Source: Agrococcus jejuensis (lineage in GTDB: Bacteria; Actinomycetota; Actinomycetes; Actinomycetales; Microbacteriaceae). Taken from it: a DNA stretch of 64,000 bases. How positions within the stretch are numbered: the first letter of the stretch is position 1; the number at the start of each line of letters is the position of its first letter. Below the pieces are notes generated by a model. That model saw only the letters and a list, made by a program, of their open reading frames with translations. It was not told where the DNA came from and ran no database searches. The stretch lies in contig NZ_LT629695.1 in assembly GCF_900099705.1 (NCBI RefSeq), forward strand, positions 3,286,001 through 3,350,000, written 5' to 3'. A program made the translations under genes and the position numbers. Below, in pieces: positions 1-9,403 of this stretch.

Positions 1-593
1 GTCTCGAGGTCCATGAAGAGCGTGCGGGACGCGTTCGTCACGTCGGTCGCGTGCACGCCGCCGTCGACGCCGCCCGTGAGGTTCCACAGCACCCACGTGT
101 CGGTCGTGCCGAACAGCAGGTCGCCCGCCTCGGCCTTCTCGCGCGCACCCTCGACGTTCTCGAGGATCCACACGATCTTCGTGCCGGAGAAGTACGTCGC
201 GAGCGGCAGGCCCACCTTGGCCTTGTAGCGCTCGACGTCGCCGTCGGCGAGCCGGTCGACGATCTTCTGCGTGCGCGTGTCCTGCCAGACGATGGCGTTG
301 TACACGGGCTCGCCGGTGGTCTTGTCCCAGACGACGGCGGTCTCGCGCTGGTTCGTGATGCCGATGGCCTTCACGTTGTGGCGGGTGACGTTGGCCTTCG
401 AGAGCGCCTGGCCGATGACCTCGCGCGCGTTGTTCCAGATCTCCTTCGGGTCGTGCTCGACCCATCCGGCCTGGGGGAAGATCTGCTCGTGCTCGAGCTG
501 ACCCGTCGAGACGATGCTCCCGGCGTGGTCGAACAGGATGGCTCGCGTCGAGGTGGTGCCCTGATCGATCGCGATGACGTAGTCGTCGGCCAT
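1..593 (-). CDS. glpK: Glycerol kinase, N-terminal part (cut by window edge)
   Basis: Phosphorylates glycerol to sn-glycerol 3-phosphate with ATP in the cytoplasm. The N-terminus reads [20 protein letters not shown], the FGGY-family ATP-binding start (DQGTTSTRA), followed by GITNQRE and [20 protein letters not shown], all typical of GlpK. About 197 of the usual 500 or so residues lie in the window; the 3' end is beyond base 1. The ATG at 591-593 has a strong GAAGGAG ribosome site. The gene lies downstream of glpF on the same strand, separated by a 107-nt gap holding a perfect hairpin, so uptake and phosphorylation are coupled. Divergent dhaKLM suggests a shared glycerol/dihydroxyacetone programme. 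Confidence 0.96.
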   Translation of the reverse strand, partial: MADDYVIAIDQGTTSTRAILFDHAGSIVSTGQLEHEQIFPQAGWVEHDPKEIWNNAREVIGQALSKANVTRHNVKAIGITNQRETAVVWDKTTGEPVYNAIVWQDTRTQKIVDRLADGDVERYKAKVGLPLATYFSGTKIVWILENVEGAREKAEAGDLLFGTTDTWVLWNLTGGVDGGVHATDVTNASRTLFMDLE

Positions 594-661
594 TGTCACT
601 CCTTCGTGGTGGGTTCTTCGCTGAGGCTAGGGGGAGCCGCTGTGCACGGCCCATGGGGTGG

Positions 662-690
662 CGATGGAGGGGGACGCGCCCCCTCCATCG
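662..690. terminator. Perfect hairpin between glpF and glpK
   Basis: A 12-bp perfect inverted repeat (CGATGGAGGGGG at 662-673, its complement at 679-690) with a 5-nt loop sits between glpF and glpK. There is no T-run on either side. It may be a partial terminator, an attenuator or an RNA-stability hairpin that lowers glpK relative to glpF, or a terminator for a glpF-only transcript. Structure is seen; function is inference. Confidence 0.55.
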
Positions 691-700
691 CCGGGGTGGA

Positions 701-1498
701 TCAGGCCATGCCGCTCGCGAGCAGCACGGGCGCGAGGAGGCCGGCGAGCGCGCCACCGATGAGCGGTCCCACGACGGGCACCCACGCGTAGCCCCAGTCG
801 CTGTCGCCCTTGCCCTTGATGGGCAGGACGGCGTGGGCGATGCGGGGCGCGAGGTCACGGGCCGGGTTGATGGCGTAGCCCGTGGGGCCACCGAGCGAGG
901 CACCGATCGCGACGACCGTGAAGGCCACCGCGAGGGCGCCGAGCGGGCCGACGACCGTCGCGTCGCCGCCGCCGCCGTTGAGGCCGAACGAGAGGATGAC
1001 GAACACGAGCACGAACGTCGCGATGATCTCGGTGACGAGGTTCCAGCCGTACGAGCGGATGCCGGGGCCGGTCGAGAAGGTGCCGAGCTTCGCGCCCGGG
1101 TCCTCCTCGGCGTCGAAGTGCTGCTTGTACGCCGCCCAGGCGAGCACGGCACCGATGAAGGCGCCGACGAACTGGCCGAGGATCGAGATCATGTACGCGG
1201 CCCACGGCACCTCGGCGCCCGTGGCGAGGCCGTTGGCGATGAGGCCGACCGTGACGGCCGGGTTGAGCTGCGCACCCGAGTAGCCGGAGACGAGGACGCC
1301 TGCGAAGACCGCGAGTCCCCAGCCGAAGTTGATCATGAGGAAGCCGCCGCCGAAGCCCTTCGTCTTCGCGAGGACGACGTTCGCGACGACGCCGGCACCG
1401 AGGAGCAGCAGCATCGCCGTGCCCACGGTCTCCGACAGGAAGACCAAACCGAGATTGTCCAACTGGAACCTGCTTTCCACATCGACGCGGGCGGTCAC
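701..1498 (-). CDS. glpF: Glycerol uptake facilitator (aquaglyceroporin, MIP family)
   Basis: A 265-residue inner-membrane channel for passive glycerol entry. Both half-helix pore motifs are present: LNPAVTVG in the first repeat and NPARDLAPR in the second. The Asp after the second NPAR is typical of glycerol facilitators rather than strict water channels. Six hydrophobic helices are visible. The GTG start at 1496-1498 is preceded by a GAGGG ribosome-site-like stretch; a second GTG six codons later cannot be excluded. It is the first gene of a glpF-glpK unit on the - strand, divergent from dhaKLM across a 155-bp promoter region. Confidence 0.93.
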   Translation of the reverse strand: MTARVDVESRFQLDNLGLVFLSETVGTAMLLLLGAGVVANVVLAKTKGFGGGFLMINFGWGLAVFAGVLVSGYSGAQLNPAVTVGLIANGLATGAEVPWAAYMISILGQFVGAFIGAVLAWAAYKQHFDAEEDPGAKLGTFSTGPGIRSYGWNLVTEIIATFVLVFVILSFGLNGGGGDATVVGPLGALAVAFTVVAIGASLGGPTGYAINPARDLAPRIAHAVLPIKGKGDSDWGYAWVPVVGPLIGGALAGLLAPVLLASGMA

Positions 1499-1653
1499 CC
1501 GGGCCCTCGCCAGCGAGGGCAGCGCCAGCCTATGCCTGCGCCATGCGCTGCGACAGGTGTGACACGTGAAGCGTCGCGGGACATCGCTGGCCGCGGTCGA
1601 GGCTGCGGGCGTAGGTTGGCCGTGACGTCCACCCCCGATGGAAGTGGGAGACC
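1499..1653. promoter_or_regulatory. Divergent glpF / dhaK promoter region
   Basis: This is the only space between glpF (-) and dhaK (+). An actinobacterial -10-like TAGGTT lies at 1612-1617 on the + strand, giving a leader of about 30 nt before dhaK. TAGGCT lies on the - strand at 1527-1532 toward glpF. A palindrome GTGTGACAC lies midway, at about 1555-1563, and is a candidate operator. No clear -35 boxes are visible. Assignments are by eye. Confidence 0.4.
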
Positions 1654-2654
<1,001 letters not shown>

Positions 2655-2655
<1 letters not shown>

Positions 2656-3266
2656 TGGCGCTCGACGCCGACTGGACCCGGCGCTGGATCGCGCTCGTCG
2701 CCGACCGCATCGCCGAGCGCAAGGCAGAGCTGTCGCACCTCGACCGCGACATCGGCGACGGCGACCACGGCGAGAACCTCGACCGCGGCTTCACCGCCGT
2801 GCGGTCGAGGCTGGCCGACCTCGACGCCGACGCGACGCCGGGCGCGATCCTCAAGCTCGTCGCGACGACGCTCATCTCGACCGTCGGCGGCGCGAGCGGG
2901 CCGCTGTACGGCACGGCGTTCCTCAAGGCCGCGATGGCCGCTGGCGACGCCGCGACGCTCGACGACGACCTCGTGGCCGTGCTCGCCGCGGCGCGCGACG
3001 GCATCGTGGCCCGCGGCAAGGCCGAGCCCGGCGACAAGACGATGGTGGATGCGTGGACGCCGGCGGTCGACGCCGCGGCAGCCGCGCCCGACGCCGTCGC
3101 AGCGCTGGCCGCTGCCGCCGACGCCGCCGAGGCGGGCGCGAAGGCGACCGAGCCGCTCGTCGCCCGCAAGGGCCGTGCGTCGTACCTGGGCGAGCGTGCG
3201 ATCGGGCACCGGGACCCCGGCAGCGAGTCGACGGCGCTCATCCTGCGCGCGGCGGCCGACGCGTGA
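2655..3266 (+). CDS. dhaL: Dihydroxyacetone kinase ADP-binding subunit DhaL
   Basis: The nucleotide-binding subunit (203 aa), which keeps ADP as a cofactor and moves phosphate from DhaM to DhaK-bound dihydroxyacetone. The metal/ADP motif DIGDGDHGENL lies at about 32-42, followed by TTLISTVGGASGPLYGT and a late GDKTMVDAW, all characteristic of DhaL. The ATG overlaps the dhaK stop (TGATG) and its TGA overlaps the dhaM GTG, so the three proteins should be made in similar amounts. Nothing looks broken. Confidence 0.95.
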
Positions 3267-3931
3267 GCGTCGGGCTCGTCGTCGTCTCGCATTCCGCGCA
3301 GATCGCCGCGGGCGTCGTGGAGCTCGCCGGCCAGATGGCCGGCGACGTCGCGATCGAGGCCGCGGGCGGCACCGACGACGGCGGCATCGGCACGTCGTTC
3401 GACCTCGTGATGGCGGCCCTCGACGCCGCGGACTCCGGCGACGGCGTCGTCGTGCTGTGCGACCTCGGCTCGGCGGTGCTCACCGCCGAGACGGCGCTCG
3501 ACCTGCTCGACGACGACGCTCGCTCGCTCGTGAGGATCGCGGATGCGCCGATCGTCGAGGGCGCCGTCGCGGCCGCCGTCGCGGCGCAGTCGGGCGACGG
3601 GCTCGAGGCGGTGCTGGCGGCGGCGGAGTCGGCGGCCGGGTCGACTGCCCCTTCCGCTGCTGCCCCCGTGCCCGCCGGCCCGTCGCGCACCCTGACGCTC
3701 GTGAACGCCTCCGGCCTCCACGCGCGCCCTGCCGCCGACCTCGTGCAGCTCGTCGCGACCTTCGACGCCGACGTGCTCGTGAACGGCGTCGACGCGCGCA
3801 GCATGCTGCGCATCCTCGGCCTCGGGCTCGATCGCGGCGCCACGGTCGAGGTGTCGGCGACGGGCGTGCAGGCGCAGGAGGCCGTCGACGCCGTCGCGGC
3901 GCTCGTCGAGCGCGGCTTCGGGGAGTCGTGA
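3263..3931 (+). CDS. dhaM: DhaM phosphotransferase (EIIA-Man + HPr domains)
   Basis: The phosphoryl donor of the PTS-type dihydroxyacetone kinase, 222 aa with a GTG start overlapping the dhaL stop. The N-terminal EIIA-mannose-like domain (about 1-125) has its active His at 10 (VVVSHS). After an Ala/Pro-rich linker comes an HPr-like domain (about 141-222) with active His153 in GLHARPAADL. The third, Enzyme I-like domain of E. coli DhaM is absent, so phosphate must come from the general PTS Enzyme I/HPr elsewhere in the genome. Confidence 0.93.
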   Translation: MSVGLVVVSHSAQIAAGVVELAGQMAGDVAIEAAGGTDDGGIGTSFDLVMAALDAADSGDGVVVLCDLGSAVLTAETALDLLDDDARSLVRIADAPIVEGAVAAAVAAQSGDGLEAVLAAAESAAGSTAPSAAAPVPAGPSRTLTLVNASGLHARPAADLVQLVATFDADVLVNGVDARSMLRILGLGLDRGATVEVSATGVQAQEAVDAVAALVERGFGES

Positions 3932-4811
3932 CGGCGAACGTCGCGCCGCTCGACGTCGACGCCGTGCGCACGCGGCTCGCAGCCGCGCCGCTCGACGCAC
4001 TCGATCTCGACGCCGTCGATCGCGCGCTCGTCGTCGACGCGATCGAGGCCCTCGACGATGCGAGCGCAGGGGTCGTGGCGGCCGCTGCCACGGCGCTGCT
4101 CGACCGCGTCGGCGCCGTCGACGGCGCACCGCATGCGTTCCGCGGCATCGCGCGACGCGACGGCGACCCGCCCGGCCTGCTGCCGATCCTCGCGCTCGTC
4201 GCGACGGCCGCCGACGTCGTCGCGTGGCTGCAGGATCGCGGGCTCGACGCCGCGACCCCCGCGTCGGGCGTCGCCGACCTCGGACAGCAGCTGCGCGTGC
4301 ACCGGCGCGCGACGGGCATCCCGGGCACGGATGCCGCCGACTGGCTCGCGACGCCCTGGACGGGCTCGCTGCTGCGGCACGGGCGCTGCAGGTCGAGCAC
4401 ACGCTGCACGAGCGGCTCGGCTGGGTGCGCTCGCTGCACATCCCCGACGGTGCATCGGTCGACCGCGACGCCGTCGACGCATCCCTCGCCGCGTCGGTCG
4501 TCGCGGGTGCGAGGGCCTTCCCCGAGCGGACGACCGACGTCGTGCACTGCGCGTCGTGGCTGCTCGACCCGTGGCTCGTCGACGCGCTGCCCGGCTCGCG
4601 GCTCGCGGCGTTCGCCGCGCGCTTCGACCTCGTCGGCGACGAGCCCGACGACGAGGGGGCCGACGACGTGCTCTGGTTCGTCTGGGGTCGCAGGCCCCCG
4701 TGGCCCGACGTCGCCGACCTGCCGCGCGACACGCGGCTGCGCGCCGCGATCGCCGAACGCATCGCGGCGGGCGGCCGACCCACGAGCCGCGAAGGCGTGC
4801 TCGCACGCTGA
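3928..4811 (+). pseudogene. Acyltransferase-domain protein, split by a -1 frameshift
   Basis: Starts at GTG 3928, overlapping the dhaM stop, and reads in one frame through WLQDRGLD and TGIPGTDAADWLATPWTGSL. The reading then continues in another frame from about 4383 as ALQVEHTLHERLGWVRSLHI and SWLLDPWLVDALPGS to a stop at 4811. One G missing from the GGG at 4381-4383 explains the break. The joined product (about 294 aa) resembles actinobacterial NAT_N/GNAT_C-type acyltransferases; the acceptor is unknown. Either a real pseudogene or a homopolymer sequencing error. Its place in the dha operon suggests co-transcription, but no function is known. Confidence 0.75.
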
Positions 4812-4828
4812 GCGCTCGCCGCCCAGGC

Positions 4829-4856
4829 TCAGGTGCTTCGCGTCAGGTGCTTCGCG
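4829..4856. repeat. Two tandem copies of a 14-nt unit
   Basis: TCAGGTGCTTCGCG occurs twice head to tail, and the next three bases (TCA) restart the unit and form the stop codon of the - strand GNAT gene. It looks like a recent slippage duplication in the convergent gap between the broken acyltransferase and the GNAT gene. No hairpin or T-run terminator is visible here. Confidence 0.8.
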
Positions 4857-5150
4857 TCAGGCGACGAGCGCGCCGTACTCGGCGGGATGCTGCTGCACGA
4901 CCGCGCGCACGAACGGGCACGACGGCACGACCGAGCGGCCCGCGGCGACGGCCTCGTCGAGGGCGGCGCGCACGACCTGCGTGCCGTACCCGCGACCGCC
5001 GAACTCGGGATACGTCTGCGTGTGCGGGAAGGCGCGGCGACCGTCGTGGTCGGCGTAGTCGACGAAGCTCACGAGCTCGCCGCCGACGCGCAGCTCGAAG
5101 CGGCCCTGCTCGGCTGCGTCGACGATCTCGACCTCGGGCGACTCGCTCAT
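4857..5150 (-). CDS. Small GNAT-fold acetyltransferase (YjdJ/CG-type)
   Basis: A 97-residue single-domain protein of the small GCN5-like group. Visible signatures are RFELRVGGELVSFVDY, then FPHTQTYPEFGGRGYGTQVV, the acetyl-CoA loop (GGRGYGT), and VVPSCPFVRAVVQQHPAEY, the conserved CPFV...HPE tail of this family. Substrate unknown. The ATG at 5148-5150 is chosen because a -10-like TACCCT (5157-5162 on the - strand) ends 6 nt upstream, suggesting a leaderless mRNA. A longer in-frame extension upstream has no family similarity. Confidence 0.85.
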   Translation of the reverse strand: MSESPEVEIVDAAEQGRFELRVGGELVSFVDYADHDGRRAFPHTQTYPEFGGRGYGTQVVRAALDEAVAAGRSVVPSCPFVRAVVQQHPAEYGALVA

Positions 5151-5220
5151 GCAGCCAGGGTAGGGCGGCGCGCGGCGCGACACGAGGGGCTGGCGCGAAT
5201 CGGCCGCGTCGGTCGTGCCG

Positions 5221-5922
5221 TCAGGCGGCGACGGGTGCGAGCGCATGGCTCGCGATCGCCTCGGCGTGCGCCGCCATCGAGTCGATGACCGGCACGGCCA
5301 CGTCGGAGTCGCCGAGCAGCAGCTGGATCTCGGTGCACGCGAGCACGATGCCGTCGGCGCCCTGCGCCACGAGCCGGTCGACGACCGCGAGGTACGCGGC
5401 GCGCGACGCGTCGGTCACGACGCCGCGGGTCAGCTCGTCCCAGATGATGCGGTCGACCACGACGCGGTCGTCGGCGCTCGGCATGACGGCGGCGACGCCG
5501 TGACGGGCGAGGCGCTCGGCGTAGAACGGCTCGCGCATGACCCAGTCGGTGCCGAGGATGCCCAGGCGCGAGACGCCGCGGTCCTGCGCCGCCGCGGCGA
5601 CGGCGTCGCCGATGTGGTCGAGCGGCACGGCGATCGCGGCCTCGACGGCCGGCGCGACCTTGTGCATGAGGTTCGTGCAGATCGCGACGCGGTCGGCGCC
5701 GGCGGCCTCGAGGCGGCGCGCCTCGGCGGCGAGGAGCGAGCCCGCCGCATCCCAGTCCTCGCGCACCTGGCAGTCGCGCACCTCGGCGAAGTCGAGGCTC
5801 GAGAGCAGGATGCGGGCGGAGTGGTGGCCGCCGAGCGCTTCCGCCGTGCGCGCGTTGATGGCACGGTAGTAGTCGAGCGTCGAGTGCCAGCTCATGCCGC
5901 CGATGAGGCCGATCGTGTCCAT
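5221..5922 (-). CDS. Aspartate/glutamate racemase-family protein
   Basis: A cofactor-independent amino-acid racemase-like enzyme of 233 aa, starting MDTIGLIGGMSWHST. The family motif IGLIGGMSW is at the N-terminus. The two catalytic thiols are in ICTNLMHK and LACTEIQLLL, one per half. It probably interconverts D/L-aspartate or glutamate, or a related substrate, in the cytoplasm. The ATG at 5920-5922 was preferred to an upstream extension lacking family similarity. It is divergent from a LysR regulator 76 bp away, which is therefore a likely controller (inference). Confidence 0.88.
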   Translation of the reverse strand: MDTIGLIGGMSWHSTLDYYRAINARTAEALGGHHSARILLSSLDFAEVRDCQVREDWDAAGSLLAAEARRLEAAGADRVAICTNLMHKVAPAVEAAIAVPLDHIGDAVAAAAQDRGVSRLGILGTDWVMREPFYAERLARHGVAAVMPSADDRVVVDRIIWDELTRGVVTDASRAAYLAVVDRLVAQGADGIVLACTEIQLLLGDSDVAVPVIDSMAAHAEAIASHALAPVAA

Positions 5923-5998
5923 GCCTCTACGACAGCAGCCCGCGCTGCCATTGGCTAGCCTTCTGTTGCCTCGGTGATCCATCACGTATGCTTATGTC

Positions 5999-6880
5999 AT
6001 GGACATCGATCCGCGCCGCGTGCTCATCTTCCGCGCCGTCGCGCGCGCCGGCTCCGTCTCGGGCGGCGCGCGCACGCTCGGATGGACGCAGCCGGCCGTG
6101 AGCCAGCACCTCCGCACGCTCGAGGGCGAGCTCGGCACGGCGCTGCTGCTGCGCGGCCCGACGGGCGTCACGCTCACGGAGGCGGGGGAGCGGCTGCTCG
6201 CGCGCGCCGACGCGATCGAGGCCGCGCTGCGCCAGGCCGAGGCCGAGCTCGCCGAGCTCGCCGCCGGCGGTGGCACCGTGACGCTCGCCGCCTTCCCGTC
6301 GGCGATGGCCGACCTCGTGCCGCGCGCGATCGCCTACCTGCTGCAGGAGGCGCCGCAGGTGCAGGTGCGCGTCGTCGAGTCCGAGCCACCCGAGGCCCTC
6401 GCGGCCGTCGCGGGCAACGACGTCGACCTCGCGGTCGTGTTCGAGTACGCCGAGTCGCACGACGACGTGGGCCTCGAGCGCGTCGCGCTCGGCGACGACC
6501 CGAGCCTCATCGTCGTGCCCGACGGGCACCGGCTCGCGGGCAGCGACGCCATCGCGCTCGCCGATCTCGCCGAAGAGCGCTGGGTCGCCGGGTGCCCGCG
6601 GTGCCGCTCGCACCTCGAGATGCTCGCCGACAAGGCGGGCTTCGCGCCCGACGTGCAGCACTCGACCGACGACCTCGTCGCCGCGCAGTCGTTCGTCGCC
6701 CGCACCGGCGCGGTCGCGCTGCTGCCCGCCATGGCCGTCGCGGCGCACCAGCGCCCCGACGTGGTGGCGCGGCCGCTCGCCGACGGCTCGGGCCGCGCCC
6801 TCGCCATCCGGCACCGCACCGGGGCCGACCGCGTGCCCGCGATCCGCGCGGTCGTCGAGGCGATCGCCGCCGTCGTCTGA
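5999..6880 (+). CDS. LysR-family transcriptional regulator
   Basis: 293 aa with an N-terminal winged helix-turn-helix (about 5-62: FRAVARAGSVSGGARTLGW, TQPAVSQHLRTLE) and a C-terminal periplasmic-binding-like effector domain. The effector is unknown. A TATGCT hexamer at 5988-5992 lies 6 nt before the ATG, so the mRNA may be leaderless. Its position divergent from the racemase gene is the classic LysR arrangement, suggesting it controls that gene and itself. An unusual CPRCRSH cysteine pair in the effector domain (about residue 200) could bind metal or sense redox state. Confidence 0.9.
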   Translation: MDIDPRRVLIFRAVARAGSVSGGARTLGWTQPAVSQHLRTLEGELGTALLLRGPTGVTLTEAGERLLARADAIEAALRQAEAELAELAAGGGTVTLAAFPSAMADLVPRAIAYLLQEAPQVQVRVVESEPPEALAAVAGNDVDLAVVFEYAESHDDVGLERVALGDDPSLIVVPDGHRLAGSDAIALADLAEERWVAGCPRCRSHLEMLADKAGFAPDVQHSTDDLVAAQSFVARTGAVALLPAMAVAAHQRPDVVARPLADGSGRALAIRHRTGADRVPAIRAVVEAIAAVV

Positions 6881-6895
6881 CGCGCGGCCGCGCCG

Positions 6896-8251
6896 CTAGC
6901 GGCGCTCTCCGAGCTCGAGGATGCGGTGCAGCAGCACGAGCACGTCGTCGGGCAGCGCGGGCTCGACGAGCGTGACGTCGATGCGCGTCTCGACCGTGAT
7001 GCGCCACACGTAGCCGTCACGCACGCGATCGTCGTCGCCGGCCGCGAGGCCCGCGAGCTCGCCCGAGTCGATGAGCGACTCGAGCGCGCGCTGGTCGCGG
7101 CTCGGCAGCGCCGACTCCGGCAGCTCGCCGACGCGCTCGCGCCCCAGCAGCCCGCCCGAGCGCTCGACGCGCACGGTCTCGACGCCGTCGGCGTCGGTCG
7201 TCGTCGTGGGCGCCTGCTCGCCCGTCACGCCCACGGCATCCCACGCGTCGGCGATCGCCGCGCGCTGCGTCGAGTCGGCGCCGAAGCGCGTCTCGGCCGC
7301 CGCGACCGTCGCGGCGGCGAACGCCGAGAAGTCGGCGCGCACGTCGATCGACCCGTTCGTGAGCACGTCGAGCCACACGAGCCCAGCGCCCTCCCACGCA
7401 CGCCCGCCGATCGCCGTCGCGGCGAGGTAGAAGGCGTGGTTCGGGATGCCCGAGTTGATGTGCACGCCGCCGTTGTCGCTCGTGGTCTCGACGTAGTCGG
7501 CCATCGTCGCCGGCTGCGGATCCTTGCCGAGCACGTCGTCGTCGTACGCCGTGCCGGGCGCGCGCAGCGACCGCAGCGCGACGCCCTCGACGCCCGGCGC
7601 GAAGAGGCCGGCGCCGACGAGCCAGTCGGCCTCGTCGGCGGTCTGGCCGAGCGCGTGCTGCTTCGCGAGCGAGCCGATGACGTCGGCGACCGACTCGTTG
7701 AGCGCACCCGACTGCCCCTGGTAGACGAGGTCGGTCGTCGACTGCACGAGCCCGTGCGCGAGCTCGTGGCCGATGACGTCGACCGCGCCGGTGAAGCCGA
7801 GGAAGACCTCGCCGTCGCCGTCGCCGAAGACCATGCGCTCGCCGTTCCAGAACGCGTTGTCGTAGGCCTCGCCGTAGTGCACCGTCGCGAGCAGCGGCAT
7901 GCCAGCGCCGTCGAGCGAGTCGCGGCCGAACGCCTCGTGCAGCAGCGTCCAGGTGATGCCGAGCCCGTCGTAGGCCTCGTCGACCGCGACGTCGCCCGTG
8001 GGCTCGTCGCCCTCGTTGCGCACCGTCGTGCCCGGCAGGCGCATCGTGCGCTGCGCATCCGCGATCGTGCGACGCGGCTTCGCCTCGCCGGCGACGAGCC
8101 CGCGCTCGGGTGCCGCGATGGGCGGTGCGGCCCGGCGCGTCGTGCGCACGGCCTCGTCGAGCGTGAGGGTGCGCTGGGCGCAGCGCGCGACGGCGGCCGT
8201 CGGGTGGTCGCCGAGGCGCTCGAGCAGGAACGGGGGGACGATGCCGTGCAT
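6896..8251 (-). CDS. Protealysin-like M4 metalloprotease fused to an emfourin-type inhibitor domain
   Basis: A 451-residue zinc protease of the thermolysin (M4) family. The short N-terminal propeptide begins MHGIVPPFLLERL, the PPxxLL start typical of the protealysin subgroup, with no signal peptide. Zinc ligands are H162/H166 (HELAHG, with E163 catalytic) and E186 (NESVAD); H264 (GVHINSG) is the transition-state His. Residues about 358-451 (VRVERSGGLLG to the end) resemble emfourin, the protealysin inhibitor usually encoded by a separate neighbouring gene. TAGGGT at 8259-8264 lies 7 nt before the ATG, consistent with a leaderless transcript. The fold assignment of the tail is by recognition only. 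Confidence 0.88.
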   Translation of the reverse strand: MHGIVPPFLLERLGDHPTAAVARCAQRTLTLDEAVRTTRRAAPPIAAPERGLVAGEAKPRRTIADAQRTMRLPGTTVRNEGDEPTGDVAVDEAYDGLGITWTLLHEAFGRDSLDGAGMPLLATVHYGEAYDNAFWNGERMVFGDGDGEVFLGFTGAVDVIGHELAHGLVQSTTDLVYQGQSGALNESVADVIGSLAKQHALGQTADEADWLVGAGLFAPGVEGVALRSLRAPGTAYDDDVLGKDPQPATMADYVETTSDNGGVHINSGIPNHAFYLAATAIGGRAWEGAGLVWLDVLTNGSIDVRADFSAFAAATVAAAETRFGADSTQRAAIADAWDAVGVTGEQAPTTTTDADGVETVRVERSGGLLGRERVGELPESALPSRDQRALESLIDSGELAGLAAGDDDRVRDGYVWRITVETRIDVTLVEPALPDDVLVLLHRILELGERR

Positions 8252-8392
8252 GCGTTCGACCCTACGAGGGAGGGCCGACACGACGCTCGGGGGTTGTGGA
8301 TGGCGCGCCCGGCGACCATCGGACTTCCATAGGAGCGCTGCATAGGCTCGCGACATCCCCCTGACACCTCGACGACCGAGAGGCCGCCGCCC

Positions 8393-9055
8393 ATGACCGC
8401 CAAGACCTGGAACATCCTCGGCATCGTCGCCGCAGCGCTCGTGATCGTGGGCATCACGATCGCGCTCGTCGTGCGCCCCTGGGAGCAGGCGGTCAGCGCG
8501 CCCGAGCCCGCGACCGACGTCACGGCCGCCGACACGCTCGCCGACGACACGCACATCCTCGACGACGCAGGCGAGGGCGCCCCGGTGGTCGTGGAGTTCC
8601 TCGACTTCGAGTGCCCGTCGTGCGCGCTCGTCTACCCGACGATGGAGACGCTGCGCGCCGAGTACTCCGGCGAGGTCACCTTCGCCGTGCGCTACTTCCC
8701 GCTCGCGTCGCACCAGAACGCCTTCCCGGCGGCGCTCGCCGCCGAGGCCGCCGCGCAGCAGGGCGAGTTCGAGGCCATGTACCAGCGCCTCTTCGAGACG
8801 CACTCCGACTGGGCGGGCACCGACGACGCCGCCGAGGCCTTCCGCGGCTTCGCCGAGGACCTCGGGCTCGACATGGATGCGTATGACGCCGCCGTCGCCG
8901 ACCCCGCGACGGGCGACCGCATCGAGGCCGACTACGAGGCGGGCGTCGCGCTGGGCGTGCAGAGCACCCCGACGATCTACATCGACGGCCAGCAGCTCGA
9001 GCTGAACCATGTCGACGACATCGGGGCGGGCATCGAGGCGGCGCTCGCCGACTGA
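8393..9055 (+). CDS. Membrane-anchored DsbA-like thioredoxin-fold protein
   Basis: 220 aa with an N-terminal uncleaved anchor (about residues 8-28, GIVAAALVIVGITIALVV) and an extracytoplasmic DsbA/thioredoxin fold. The active-site pair is C74-P-S-C77 in FLDFECPSCALVYP, with the cis-proline loop GVQSTPTIYIDG near 188-199. It probably oxidises or isomerises disulfides in exported proteins. A TAGGCT element at about 8342-8347 may be its promoter. It stands alone between the protease and a DUF1905 gene; redox partners are not in the window. Confidence 0.9.
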   Translation: MTAKTWNILGIVAAALVIVGITIALVVRPWEQAVSAPEPATDVTAADTLADDTHILDDAGEGAPVVVEFLDFECPSCALVYPTMETLRAEYSGEVTFAVRYFPLASHQNAFPAALAAEAAAQQGEFEAMYQRLFETHSDWAGTDDAAEAFRGFAEDLGLDMDAYDAAVADPATGDRIEADYEAGVALGVQSTPTIYIDGQQLELNHVDDIGAGIEAALAD

Positions 9056-9100
9056 GCGTCGCACGGTCGTGCGAGGATGCCGCTCGACGGAAGGGGCGGC

Positions 9101-9385
9101 ATGGACGTGACGATCGAGGGCGACGTGTTCGAGTGGCGCGGTCCTGCGCCGTTCCACTTCGTGCGCGTGCCCGACGCCGAGGCGGAGGCGATCCGCGAGC
9201 TGTCGACGATCGTGTCGTACGGCTGGGGCGTCATCCCCGTGCGCGGCTGGGTCGGCGACACGGAGTTCACGACGTCGCTCTACCCGCGCGACGGCGGCTA
9301 CCTCGTGCCGCTCAAGGATGCCGTGCGTCGCGCGGAGGGCGTGGCGCTCGACGACCGCGTCGCGATCCGCCTGCGGATCGGCTGA
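9101..9385 (+). CDS. DUF1905 domain protein
   Basis: A 94-residue protein starting MDVTIEGDVFEWRGPAPFHF. The pattern (EGDVFEWRGPAPFHFVRVP, then WGVIPVRGWVGDTEFTTSLYPR, then YLVPLKDAVRRAEG) is characteristic of DUF1905, a small beta-barrel family of unknown biochemical role. The ATG at 9101 is favoured over one 24 nt upstream because GGAAGGGGCGGC precedes it. Two further DUF1905 proteins occur in this window, at 12570 and within 18450-18977. Confidence 0.82.
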   Translation: MDVTIEGDVFEWRGPAPFHFVRVPDAEAEAIRELSTIVSYGWGVIPVRGWVGDTEFTTSLYPRDGGYLVPLKDAVRRAEGVALDDRVAIRLRIG

Positions 9386-9403
9386 CGCGACCGGCGCGCG
9401 GGC

